DNA of 64,000 nt. Origin: Xylogone sp. PMI_703. Lineage: Eukaryota > Ascomycota > Leotiomycetes. The stretch covers positions 2,232,001-2,296,000 of the forward strand of contig JAJTUQ010000006.1 of assembly GCA_021399445.1 (NCBI GenBank), given 5' to 3'. The notes under the pieces were generated by a model. It was not told the origin of the DNA. It searched no databases and saw only the letters and a program-made list of their open reading frames with translations. Every line of letters begins with the position of its first letter. The stretch's first letter is position 1. The position numbers and the translations under genes were made by a program. This document shows positions 1 to 10,520 of this stretch, one piece after another.

Positions 1-783
1 GAGTATATCTATAATCGTATCAAGGGTTTAGCAGGGAAATTTAACCTCCGAGTCCTCCTTACGATGGTAGATATCGGCAACCACGAAGACAGTCTCAAGG
101 AGCTATCCAAAACTGGCATGGTAAATAATATGACCGTAATATTATGTTGGAGTGCGGCTGAAGCAGCGCGATACCTCGAGCTCTACAAGAGCTTCGAGCA
201 TGCCAATGCATCGGCAATCAAAGGAGTCGAAAGCAAGGGCTATACCGAGAAAATGGTCGACTTTGTGACTGTGCCAAGGAGTATCAATAAGACCGATGCT
301 GTGGCCATTGTCAGTGCTTTTGGCAGTTTGAGAGCGGCAATTAACGCCCGGCCGGAGGAACTCGTAGTGCTGGACGGGTGGGGAGAGAAGAAAGTCAAAA
401 GGTGGTGTTCTGTGGTCGATGAGCCATTCAGAGCAAGGAAAGCAACCAAAAGGGACCATAGTTCCGGATCTGGTGGAGGGACCAAAACTGGAGGAGTAAG
501 TGTCTTAGATCGAACAACACCACTGGGTAGAGGTTCCCAACAAGCCATAGAGTCATCGAAATCAGGTCAAGCAAAGGAGCAAGAGAAAGCATCCAGTTCA
601 GCCCTCTCGCAGACACGCGCTGAAAATGGACCGGATGACGATGAGACTGAGGCTATGATTGCTGCAGCGATTGAGGAAAATGATAAGATAGAAAAAGAAA
701 GGCAGCAGAACTCAGGTCACGAAGATGAGGAATTGAGCAGCGGTATTGCGGCTGCTTTGGCTAAGCTGCGAAAACAGCCTTGA
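1..783 (+). CDS. RAD10: RAD10/ERCC1-family DNA repair protein, 3' part
   Basis: This is the non-catalytic partner of the XPF/Rad1 structure-specific endonuclease, used in nucleotide excision repair and single-strand annealing in the nucleus. The reading frame is open from base 1, so the 5' end lies outside the window. The visible part starts in the ERCC1 central domain (YNRIKGLAGKFNLRVLL, then LKELSKTGMVNN and CWSAAEAARYLELYK). A helix-hairpin-helix region follows (VPRSINKTDAVAIVSAFGSL, then GWGEKKVKRW), which is the XPF-binding part of the family. About 110 residues rich in Ser, Lys and Glu come after it; such tails are poorly conserved in fungi. An ATG at 64 lies inside the conserved domain and is not the true start. 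No intron is seen in this part. Confidence 0.93.
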   Translation, partial: EYIYNRIKGLAGKFNLRVLLTMVDIGNHEDSLKELSKTGMVNNMTVILCWSAAEAARYLELYKSFEHANASAIKGVESKGYTEKMVDFVTVPRSINKTDAVAIVSAFGSLRAAINARPEELVVLDGWGEKKVKRWCSVVDEPFRARKATKRDHSSGSGGGTKTGGVSVLDRTTPLGRGSQQAIESSKSGQAKEQEKASSSALSQTRAENGPDDDETEAMIAAAIEENDKIEKERQQNSGHEDEELSSGIAAALAKLRKQP

Positions 784-2738
784 ATTATGCATACTATGCG
801 GTAATGGATGACAATTCACGACGATGCATCACCTAAGGAGTCGAAAATCGGCCATATAAAGCTAGTATTACACCAATCAATCCTAGCAAAAGGCCCAGAC
901 CCTATATAGGGCCCTTTGTATCATAACAAAAAATAATATAGATGTAATATTTAACAGCCTAGGTTGCTTTAGAAAATGGAAACCTATATTTAGTGAAAAG
1001 ATGGAATTTCAACTGATGTCATGTAGTTGGTCACGATTGACAGAGTCAGTATGTAAGAATTAACTGTTATGAGGTTGTATTGCTGGAGACGTCTACAAGG
1101 AGCGTACTCAATGTTAAAGCACAAATATTTACAATCATGACGCTGGGTCTTTGCTTACTCCTCCCGCTATAATCTTTCATCTTGACCTTTTGTCCCATAA
1201 ACTTTTTCAAACCGATGTAATAGCTTCTGTAACAAACGCTGCAACCAAGTGAGTGACCGCTTCAAGCTTGTGCCTCCAAATTCTAAACCAAAACTCAAAA
1301 TGAAAGTGAAAAACTAGCCCGGATATTTGGAACCTATTGAGTTCCGCTTTTGAACGACCTTGAACCGTGAAAACGCACAATGAAGGGAATATCGACATCG
1401 TACTGCTGTTGAAAACAACAAGTGTTACCCAGCAATCAACTTAAGTTATTCGTCTACCCATATGGAGCAGTCAGTCCAACGGGATCGAGTCCTGAGGATG
1501 CCAACGCTATTGCCATTGTGTAGTCTGAGCGTTACCCCGTGTGTGTATCTGACAATTCTTTTCTTGACCCGAGTTCTCACTATCATAGGCTCGCAGTCAC
1601 CATCAGAATTGTCCCTGCGGCGGGGTTGGGCAGAGGTGGTGCTCGTGAGCCCAGTAGTAGTGGTGATAGCTAGAGCTTTGGTAACGGAACTTTGGGTGAT
1701 TGTATTCGACTTATTGGTTTTGAGGTTTGTATAGTTAACCTTTCGCATAAACAAACGCTTAGAAAGCGGTGAGTTGACGGTTCTCAGTGATTTAAAAGCG
1801 AATGTTGAGAGTGCTTGAATCTTCGTCCTGATTCTCTCCCTGGTCATGCGCGAAAGAAGGAGGTATCTCGAACGATAGATAGCCGAACGAACGACTGCCA
1901 TTATGGGCGGCGTAGTTTCGGAGGAAACAAGAATAAAGGGAATTTGAGAGAAAGGGTGGACTTTAGAGTTCGAGCTCTAACAACCCTGGTGTTATAGATG
2001 ATACTGGAAAAGAAGTCGACTCTGTTGGCTGCTGAATAAGAATTTTTGTTGAGACTATAATGAGAGAATGTTCTAAGATGATGATGTTGAGTTGAAAGGT
2101 AGATATATGGAATTGCTGTCGAGGAAATCAATAACCAGGTCTGTCACCTAGTTTCCGCATTGTTTGATTAGTAGCACCTTCCTTCCTCAGTGAGTAGATT
2201 GGCCAAAAAAACTAGTATGACGTTTGACCATCACCCCAACAACAAAGAAAACGAAGAGTTATAGTTAAAGATCGAAAGTATCAATTTGAGGAGCGTACCT
2301 TACTAGAGAATGAAGTTTCCCGATCTGTATCGTTCATACGACCATAATATTACTAACTATTATATACTGAGCGACGATGTCGAAATCTACAAAGTATCGC
2401 TAGGATGGATTTATTTCCTCGACAGCTATGAAAGAGAATCAGCATAATTTCATACATGTAGCTTGGAAGCGATATACTGCTTTCGCTTTTATTGAAGCTC
2501 TTATATTGCTACAGCTTCTTCTCCGGAAGTTTTCCAGTCGTTGATCACAAGAGCTTTTCTAGTAGCACTTAGCTTCAGCCAAGTTTCACATCTTTGTTAC
2601 TATCTCCATTGAGAACCCCTCGTCCATTCCCACAGCAACCGCAGCTATACATGACGCAGATTGGAAAGAATAACAGGACACTTTCGAGCCATTAATACGA
2701 CATTCATTCAATCCTCCTCTTAGTTGATTACATTCAAA
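784..2738. other. Long intergenic stretch without a supported gene
   Basis: About 1.95 kb with only short ORFs (the longest is 151 codons on the minus strand at 1446-1901, of arbitrary composition). A perfect 12-bp palindrome, CCCTATATAGGG, sits at 900-911 just downstream of the RAD10 stop and may be part of its 3' end. I see no tRNA, repeat array or protein domain. Confidence 0.5.
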
Positions 2739-3389
2739 ATGAGACAAAACCAGGTTATCAACCAGGGAAAAACTCACCGCAACAGCAATACACGTAATCA
2801 ACATCGTTCTCACGTCAAGAAAGAGTGTGATAACTGCTGCAAAATAGCAAGTTATAACCAACTAGTTGGTCCACGAACCACTCGTGACTACTGCGAATAC
2901 TGTGGAAAGCGGAGAGACTGTAGGGCAGAGGCTAGAAGGAGAAAGAAAATAGAAGGACGGAAGGTCGAGACAGGAGGAAAAATAAGGAAATGCAAGATCC
3001 GATCTATCGTTGCTCAGCCTATATCCGAACTCACAACTGGGCGAACGTCTGGATCAACTGACGAGAAAGAAGGACAAGGCGTAAAGTTATATGGATACAC
3101 TCGTCTGCCTGAAGCATTTACGGTACCTCTCTGTCGTAACCCTCAGACACAAGCAACTGGAAGCCAAACCGAGTCAAATAAAGAAACGAGAGGTCCTCTT
3201 ACACTTGGACGGCAGTCACAAGACGCAAATGAAAGCTTGCACAAATATTGGGATAGGAGTATCACTGCCGTTCCAACAGCAGGGGAAATCTCGACAGCAA
3301 TGACACCGGCAGAAAGGACATATACTCAGGATGAAATGGAGGCTGCCCGTGCTCTTCTGCTTCTGCGATATGGTGGCACCCAAAATTAG
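2739..3389 (+). CDS. Hypothetical Cys-rich basic protein with C-terminal helical motif
   Basis: I do not recognise this family. The frame encodes 216 residues from the ATG at 2739; an in-frame ATG at 2724 would add five. The N-terminal 75 residues are very basic and hold two CxxC-type pairs (CDNCCK about residue 31 and CEYCGKRRDC about residue 54), which could bind one zinc ion. A Lys/Arg run follows (RAEARRRKKIEGRK), then a low-complexity middle rich in Thr, Ser and Gln. The end, YTQDEMEAARALLLLRYG, looks like a short amphipathic helix of the kind found at the end of some fungal nuclear proteins. The gene is isolated by about 2 kb upstream and 1 kb downstream. It may be a lineage-specific regulator or a chance ORF. 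The combination of paired Cys and an ordered C-terminus favours a real gene. Confidence 0.5.
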   Translation: MRQNQVINQGKTHRNSNTRNQHRSHVKKECDNCCKIASYNQLVGPRTTRDYCEYCGKRRDCRAEARRRKKIEGRKVETGGKIRKCKIRSIVAQPISELTTGRTSGSTDEKEGQGVKLYGYTRLPEAFTVPLCRNPQTQATGSQTESNKETRGPLTLGRQSQDANESLHKYWDRSITAVPTAGEISTAMTPAERTYTQDEMEAARALLLLRYGGTQN

Positions 3390-4412
3390 GCACGCTTAAA
3401 CCTTACTTATTACGAGTACATAAGTATAAGCAAAGCCAATTTGGATGCTTGATACCCTCGGAAAGGTAATCAACTATGACACTTCACAGCTCTCAATAGC
3501 CGAACATATCTAAACTGACTAAAGTTGACGAAAGGAGATACATAGGCGATATTGAATTGGAATGGATCTTCTCGTGAATTTTCATCATGGTTGTCTTTGG
3601 GTTTCTCTCCATGGTCTCAGGCCCCTAACTAGAGCAAGGCTTGGGAAGATGTTTGCACCCCTTGATATGTATGTTGGCGAGATACAAGGCAAAATAAATA
3701 CCCGTTCTATGAATATATGTGAAGGCTTATTAATTGTGAATCCGCGAACTTAACGCAGAGCTCAAGCTTGTACGTTTGATATATAATGTTGAGTGCAATA
3801 TGAATAACCATAATAATCTGTTCACCAGTAGCTGTCTGGCACAGGATCTAAAGGGGAACCTTAAATGGACTTCGCGGAGTAATGCAACAGTGATGCTCCA
3901 GTGAGGAGCCAGACATAAGAAATAACTTATACGTTGCTTACTACTGATAACTTATGGATATAGAAGAATTAGAAACGAAGATCCTGACCGTTGCCATTTG
4001 TATAATGAACTGTTTGTAGTCTTGACGGCCTCTTGATCTGCAATGTTTTTGATGTTCCGAAACTGTCCGACGAACCGAGGCGCTACGTCACTAAAATCGG
4101 AGCGTGATAGAAGGATGTCGATGTTCTTATAGAAAAGTCTATGACCCATTGAACTCAACAACAAGGCATTAAGCAGTAATAAATTAGATCAAGCTAATGA
4201 TAACATTATAAGTTACCCCATAAGCCAAATATATATATTTATAATAAACGTAATAGCTGGAAAGACCTATAAATGGAATGGCAAAGTACTTATGCCTTAG
4301 GCAGCAACACACGGAGAAAGAACGGAACGTAATTCTGGTACGGAGCAGATCGTACTCTCAGTTCAGATCACATTCTTTTTCCTGCAGTTTGTCCTCAGTC
4401 GACTCCGCAATC
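3390..4412. other. AT-rich intergenic region and fumarase promoter/leader
   Basis: No supported gene. The last 250 bases are AT-rich (runs such as atatatatttataataaa near 4230) and lead into the fumarase gene. An in-frame ATG at 4278 upstream of the chosen fumarase start would add 45 residues that do not look like a targeting peptide. Confidence 0.5.
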
Positions 4413-6036
4413 ATGAACAGTACCGTCCGTTTAGCACATAGGTTAACACCTATAAGTCGTCGCTTCGTCCAACTTCCTAAATACTCCAGACCATTTCACA
4501 TCACTGCGTACAGAATGGCAGGTACAAGAACAGAATCGGATGCATTTGGAGAAATCCAGGTGCCGTCGGACAAGTACTGGGGAGCTCAAACTGAGCGATC
4601 CTTGGAAAACTTCAGGATCAACCAACCTCAGGACCGGATGCCACCTCCAATTATCAAGGCATTTGGCATCTTGAAGGGTGCTGCTGCTACTGTTAACATG
4701 CGATATGGACTTGGTAAAGACAATATATTAGCATTCGTAGCAGAACTGATCTGTGCTCACTATTCTTGCAGACCCAAAGATTGGCAAGGCTATCCAGCAG
4801 GCTGCTGCTGAAGTCGCCAAGCTAAAGTTGCTCGATAACTTCCCTCTCGTCGTCTGGCAAACTGGTTCCGGAACCCAATCGAACATGAATGCAAACGAAG
4901 TCATTTCAAACCGTGCAATTGAAATCTTGGGCGGTACTATGGGCACCAAGAAGCCAGTCCATCCCAATGACCATGTCAATATGAGTGCATCGTCAAACGA
5001 TACCTTCCCCACCGTTATGCACATCGCTGCTGTACTCGAAATACAAAATGAGTTAATCCCCGCTATTAAGTCTCTCCGGGATGCTTTACAGAAGAAGGTG
5101 GACGAGTTTGAAGAGAAGAAGATCATTAAGATCGGTCGTACCCATCTTCAGGATGCTACGCCTTTAACTCTCGCCCAAGAGTTCTCTGGCTATGTGGCTC
5201 AGTTAGATTTCGGTCTCAAGCGTGTGCAGTCTTCTCTTCCCGACCTCCAGCTTCTTGCACAAGGTGGAACAGCTGTCGGAACTGGTATCAACACCTACAA
5301 GGGATTTGCTGAGGCTATTGCTGAAGAAGTCACCAAAATGACCGGCATTGAGTTCAAGACTGCACCAAATAAGTTCGAGGCTCTTGCAGCTCATGATGCC
5401 ATTGTGCAAGCCTCTGGTTCTCTGAACACTCTTGCTAGTTCCCTCTTCAAGATTGCTCAAGATATTAGATACTTGGGCAGTGGTCCTCGCTGCGGTCTCG
5501 GGGAACTAGCTCTTCCCGAAAATGAGCCCGGAAGCTCTATCATGCCAGGAAAGGTTAACCCGACCCAGTGTGAGGCTTTGACTATGGTATGCGCTCAAGT
5601 CATTGGAAACCATACCGCTACCACAGTGGGTGGAATGAACGGTCAATTTGAGTTGAATGTTTTCAAGCCTCTCGTAATCAGAAACTTGTTACACAGTGTT
5701 CGCATCTTGAGCGATGGTATGAGAAGCTTTGAGAAGAACCTCGTGGTTGGATTGAAGGCGAATGAGGAGAAGATTAGTAACATCATGAAGGAGTCGTAAG
5801 TAAACTCTGTGTCTTATAGGAGAAAGAAACTAACAGATATCAGTCTCATGCTTGTTACTTGCCTGAACCCCAAGATCGGTTATGACATGGCAAGCAAGGT
5901 TGCTAAGAATGCTCATAAGAAGGGCCTGACGCTGAAGGAGAGTGCTATGGAGCTGAAGGCTCTGAGCGAGGAGGACTTCGATGCTTTGGTCCGTCCAGAA
6001 CTGATGATCGGTCCCGAAGAATATAAGCAAAAATAA
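4413..6036 (+). CDS. FUM1: Fumarate hydratase class II, mitochondrial/cytosolic
   Basis: Catalyses fumarate + water to L-malate in the TCA cycle. Three exons give a typical class II fumarase of about 499 residues: 4413-4713, 4772-5795 and 5844-6036. Intron 1 (58 nt) splits the Asp codon of the GLDPKIGKA region. Intron 2 (48 nt, ACTAAC branch) splits the Ser codon of the KESLMLVT region. Visible hallmarks are [32 protein letters not shown] and the lyase signature [11 protein letters not shown]. The first 34 residues (Arg, Ser, Pro and aromatic, no acidic residue) look like a mitochondrial presequence. A second in-frame ATG at 4515 ([12 protein letters not shown]) starts exactly at the mature enzyme and could make a cytosolic form. 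I chose 4413 because it gives a clean presequence. Confidence 0.96.
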
Positions 6037-6541
6037 AAACCAAAAACAAAGGAAAAGAGGTCAGCTTGGCAAATCTGTCGTCATATAACGGTAGGCTAGG
6101 GTCGTAAGGTCACATTGTACCTTTAGTCTCACTAGAAGCTACCTAATGTATACTGTATAATATAAAACTGTATATAGATCAGTTATTGGCCTTTATTGAT
6201 TGCCCAAGTGAGAGAGTATTTGATATCCAAAAAGGCGCTTGGTCTGGTCAAGACACCATGTAGCCCTAAATTGCATGAGATGATGAGCTGGAGCATCTAT
6301 GAGAGCGTGCGTGTATCCATTGGGAGATAGAAGAGTTGCATGGAGAGGAGACTTACTATGCTTGAGAATGGTACTGATACCGGTTGAGATATTCTGTCAA
6401 AAAGAGTTCAGACTCCATCAGTTGTTCAAAGCCGTAGGCCAAATTGCTGGTTGGCTAGTGAACTTGTGGCCGTGGACAGAAGTTTTGTTGCACATCTGGG
6501 GTCTTCAAAATAAGCTAAAAGTCTTGGCATTGAAGAGAGTG
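6037..6541. other. Intergenic, fumarase 3' side
   Basis: Fumarase 3' untranslated sequence with AT-rich stretches around 6150-6180, then unremarkable sequence. An 83-codon ORF at 6299-6550 runs into the adjacent inverted-repeat element and has no protein-like features. Confidence 0.4.
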
Positions 6542-6656
6542 TACCGGTAGCTCCTGGCGGACAAAACAATTGTCATGGTGGTACTTCTGTGCTCGCCAAA
6601 TTTTGGTGACGATTTATGTACCACCATGCCAATTAAACTGTCCACCGGGAGCGGTA
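6542..6656. mobile_element. MITE-like palindromic element, about 115 bp
   Basis: Two arms of about 40 bases, 6542-6584 and 6618-6656, are inverted copies of one another. Both arms begin (reading inward) with TACCG, share CTCC(T/C)GG(C/T)GGACA and end with CATGGTGGTAC; the left arm carries an extra GTAG after TACCG. The 33-base centre is itself partly palindromic (CGCCAAA next to TTTTGGTG). Both outer edges begin with TA, as expected for a Tc1/mariner-type TA target duplication. There is no coding capacity. I infer a small non-autonomous foldback element. Confidence 0.7.
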
Positions 6657-6911
6657 GTGACATTACGATCTTTGAGCAGCATTTTACCCTGAGACGCCTT
6701 AACTATGTTCTTTCGCTTCTAATCACCCATGATGAAGCCGCGTGAGGGCTCTAGAAGGCCGTGTTTGAGGTGAGTTAGGAGCCGTACTATCGAAGCCCTC
6801 CAATGATGTCCGTCGATTCACTCCAAAACCTAAATCTGCGGGGAGGGTTGGACGAATGATGTTTGAGAGCATAGGTTACCTGGCTTTGAAAAGCTTGGAG
6901 CCAGTCTACAA
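6657..6911. other. Short intergenic stretch downstream of the MITE-like element
   Basis: Sequence between the inverted-repeat element and the 3' end of the convergent WD40 gene. No feature seen. Confidence 0.4.
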
Positions 6912-8077
6912 TTATGACCCGAAGACCGTAACTATTCCGTCTGTCCCTGCACAGCACCATTGATCACCTCGACCATCTTCTTTCCAAGCTAAACAACTGA
7001 TAACGAACGTTTTCTCTTGCTCTTTGCCATCTCTGCCGATCTTCTTCTTGCCTGTATCACTGGATCCGGTGATACGGACACGTTCAGTTATTTTCCCTGT
7101 AAGGGTGTCCCATACCACAACTTCTCCATCATCGCCTTTAACATCTTCGTTTCCTGAGAGGACCCATTTCTCATTGCCTCCAAAGCAGCTCCTTAACCTA
7201 AACTCATCATTCTTAAACTTTTCCGGCCCATCAGCCTTGTAGGCCTTTAACAACCCTCCACCATCCCTATCCATCAGTCTAATCGTGGAATCAAGAGCAC
7301 CCACGAGCACACCTTTTCCATCCCTTGTTCTTGCAAGGCTGGTGACACTGGCGCCAATCACATCTGTCTCCAACTTCCCCATCCGAATATCATAATACCT
7401 GACTCTTCCATCTACACTGCCAGCAACAATTTCATACTCCGCCTTACCACCTCTTCGATCTCCACCTCCGCCAACCAGAACGCAACTCACTGAATCTTTC
7501 GCATCTTCTAATACCATCACAGGCTTCCCACTACGGCTCTTAATATCCCAAACCCTAACTCTAGCATCAAACCCGCCACTCACAAGCACACTATCTCCTG
7601 CACCTCCAAAAGAAACAGTATTCACACGAGCTGTGTGGCCTTGGTTGCTATTCGCGCCAAAGCGGCATATCGTCTGCGCAGTAGTGACGTCCCAGAGGAA
7701 AACATTGCGATCCCCACCACAAGAGGCAAAGGTCGCATTATCATGCGCTACATCAATGTCTAATACGGCGTATCCGTGTGCTGAGTAGCTCTGAATCAGC
7801 TGCGTCGGCTTCGGAGCTAGGGGGTTGGAGGATGAGGATGTTTGGCGATTAGGATTGTACAATCGGACAGTGCGGTCAGCAGAGCCTGTAAGAATATAGG
7901 TGGAAGGCGAGGAGGAATAAGAAAGAGCGTGCACCGGGCCTAGAAGGTGAGAAGTGTGTCAGTCAATCTGTTTCCATCCACGAGCTTTTGTAGCACAAGA
8001 CCAAGCAAACAGATCTGCAAAGGGAGTATACCATTTGAACCGAGCAATTGGGTCACCGGCCTTTGAGGGAAAGTCAT
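6912..8077 (-). CDS. WD40-repeat protein, WDR83/MORG1 type
   Basis: Seven-bladed WD40 propeller protein of about 357 residues, matching the WDR83 (MORG1) family. Members scaffold MAP-kinase signalling and have been found with spliceosomes. Two exons: 8032-8077 and 6912-7939, with a 92-nt intron at 7940-8031. The first exon encodes MTFPQRPVTQLLGSN, and the splice restores GSNGPVHALSYS, the usual first-blade start of this family. Blade motifs in order include LTGSADRTVRLYN, FASCGGDRNVFLWD, LVSGGFDARVRVWD, VAGSVDGRVRYYD, VGALDSTIRLMD, LSGNEDVKGDDGEVVVWD and CCAGTDGIVTVF. Gly-rich insertions sit between blades 3 and 4. Assignment to WDR83 rests on the short N-terminus and blade spacing; another small WD40 scaffold is possible. 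Confidence 0.85.
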
Positions 8078-8403
8078 CGTTCGCTCAGCGTCATTATCCA
8101 CTTCCTCCCACTTGATTCATCCACCTCACCAAATCCAAGCTGTGCCAATGCTTGTGTGCGACTAGCGTGGATAGAGAAGATCTTATCAGACAAGCTCCCA
8201 TGTTGATATTTTGGTATCACAGGCGGTCTAGAATGGCAGAATCCGCCACTATGACGTGGGGAATCTCGCCCATCGCATTTGAGACAAGCGACGAATCAGG
8301 CATGGTTGAGATGTCTCTCTTTCAAGATTGATTTTCCTCATCTGTAGAACCTATCTTACATTTCCTGTACTAATAAAGTTGATTAACGAACAGATTTGAT
8401 AAG
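8078..8403. promoter_or_regulatory. Divergent promoter region (WD40 gene / membrane protein gene)
   Basis: A 326-base gap separates the two start codons on opposite strands, so both promoters must lie here or overlap. No specific binding site is claimed. Confidence 0.4.
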
Positions 8404-9727
8404 ATGCTGGAATACTTCTCATATAAGAAGTTTAAGAAACACAAGGAGGAAAAGCACGCCTCGGAGCATGATCATGCCGAGGTTGCTGAAACTTCTAAGG
8501 CTCAGCATGGCAGTCAAGCTCCAGTTCTCACAACTGAAGATGAGAATTTTCTCGAAAGAATTGTTTCTGACGAAGAAACTCCACCACCTCTTCCGATCCG
8601 GCCAAGTGAACTGACCGGTGACGTGAGTGATAATGAAGCACAGGTAGCAGCTGAAGAACCGAGCTTGGAGGCGAAGGAGGAGGAGAAAGATAAAGGAAAA
8701 GGCAAAGGCAAAGAAATAGAGCATGAAAAGGAAACCAAGAAAGCAAATAGATTCTCATTTATAACCAGAAACCTTACCAGGAAAGTAAGTCAATAATCTC
8801 CCTTTAACAGCATATAGGATCTCTCTAATGAAGGGTATAAGGGTAAAACCGAAGAGCTTGAACCAAAGCTAGTTGTTACTCCAGCGGAAGCTACTAAAGA
8901 AGAAGAAGATATCCGGCTCGTACTCGAAGAGCTTAACCTTCATGCAGTGAACAATCGCGCTTTCAGCCTATCGGCAGAATCCCAAGAACTAGTCCAAAAG
9001 TTTACCCTGATCCTAAAGGACCTGATAAACGGCGTACCAACGGCCTATGATGACCTAGTTCGTCTGCTTGATACATCTAACTCCAGTTTGTCGAAAACAT
9101 ACGAGTCTCTACCTAGCTTTATGAGAAAGTTAATTTCCCAATTGCCAGCTAAGCTAACCAACAATCTGGCGCCAGAGGCACTTGCTCTCGCTGCTGAGGG
9201 ACCAGCCATTGCAAGCGCTGGCGCAAGTGAGGGGCTGAAAGGAGCAGCAAAGAAAATGTGGAAGCAGAATTCATTGAAAGATCTAGTTGGCAAACCGGGA
9301 GCGGTAGTATCACTCTTGAAGACCATCGTGAATGCACTCAAAGTGCGGTGGCCTGCTTTCATGGGCACAAATGTTCTTCTAAGTCTGGCTCTTTTTGGTG
9401 AGTCTCATCATCATCATAACTCTCATTTTCCTATCGGACGCGTTGTGACCGTGGACTAACGTATATGCAGTTCTTCTATTCGTCTTCTGGTATTGTCATA
9501 AGCGTGGCCGAGAAGTTCGACTGGAGCGAGAGAAATCAGTGAACGAGGGAAGCGCAATTGAGCAGGATGACGATTCGAGGCTCAATACTCGTGAGGAGAC
9601 TAGAGAAGCAAGATCTAGGAGCCATAGTCCCGCTCTACCTCCTAGACCAGGGACAAACCACGAGATTTCTAACCAGCCTGACTCTAACTTGAGAAGTCGA
9701 AGTCGGGAGAATGAGGCCAGCAGGTGA
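8404..9727 (+). CDS. Fungal-specific single-pass membrane protein of unknown function
   Basis: I do not know a function. Three exons: 8404-8784, 8818 (or 8842)-9397 and 9471-9727, about 405 residues. Intron 1 is either 33 nt (acceptor catatag) or 57 nt (acceptor tataag, with a CTAAT branch). Both keep the frame and differ by eight residues. Intron 2 (73 nt, ACTAAC branch) restores the membrane segment SLALFVLLFVFWYCHKRGR. The N-terminal third is acidic and low-complexity, with a KGKGKGKE run. The middle (residues about 170-310) is an alpha-helical domain (SAESQELVQKFTLILKDLING, then ESLPSFMRKLISQLPAKLT and APEALALAAEGPAIA) that looks conserved. After the membrane segment is a short polar, Arg/Glu/Ser-rich tail. 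Single membrane span with N-terminal domain, orientation unknown. Confidence 0.75.
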
Positions 9728-10520
9728 TAAGCTAGCCACTAAGAAAGAACGCAGCATGATAAGGGACCTAGATAATAAGCTATATCACTTTCTCAGAAGG
9801 TTTCCGGACTTACACGTAAAGGGGTTGGATAAAGGATACGGTGTATCAAAGATGGAGGGCGCTATGATCTTCACGAATATTCCTGTTGTAATTATTTTGA
9901 TATTATGAAGTTCTAAATCCTGCTAATCTACTATGTTTTAATATAAGTCTTATAAGCTTTCTAGGCTTTATATCGTTATAAGCTTACTGTGGATTACATG
10001 CTGCTGTTAGCCCTATATTACTGTAGGCTGTACATGTTGAGCATATGCTGAAAGCCTACAAAGCGTTTAAAACCTCTAAAGCCTATAATACCTTATAAAT
10101 TATAGATTTTCAGCATATACTCAGCATACTGGGTTAGTTATTATTTAACCCTAGATGAGGTCACGTTGCCGCCAGCCACCCAGGGGCGATCACACAGCAA
10201 CCGAGCGAGCCAACTATTAGTCCCCGTCCTTCATGTCTGTAACCCCACGAATCTCACCGTCCAGATATTTCACAGCATTTTTAAACCTCGCTAAGGTTTT
10301 GGAAGAGTAAAGCTATGCCACTCTGCCTTGCCAGGCATAGTCAATCGTAAGGCAGTGAGATTTTCACAGCATTTTTTAAATTTCTCTGAGACTCTTCATA
10401 TCTAAGCATCATTTCATTATAATCTCATTTGAAATTGAAAACGTATTACTCAAAAGTAGCTCAGATTAGTAGATTTCTGACCCAAATCAACGAAAGTTCA
10501 CCCTGACTATCTAGCTGCTT
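9728..10520. repeat. AT-rich, inverted-repeat-rich intergenic region (possible RIP-mutated relic)
   Basis: From about 9900 to 10150 the sequence is strongly AT-rich with many TA steps and nested inverted repeats: GTAGGCT/AGCCTAC around 10021-10060, ATATGCTGAA near 10043 against TTCAGCATAT near 10110, and GGGTTA/TAACCC near 10133. TTTCACAGCATTTTT occurs twice (about 10267 and 10361). No ORF is preserved. This looks like a decayed repeat, perhaps altered by repeat-induced point mutation, but no intact relative is present in the window. Confidence 0.4.

Noticed and set aside
1446..1901. 151-codon minus-strand ORF
   Set aside because: Composition is arbitrary, other frames are open over the same bases, and there are no domain, splice or conserved features.
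6299..6550. 83-codon ORF next to the palindromic element
   Set aside because: It ends inside the inverted repeat and shows no protein features.
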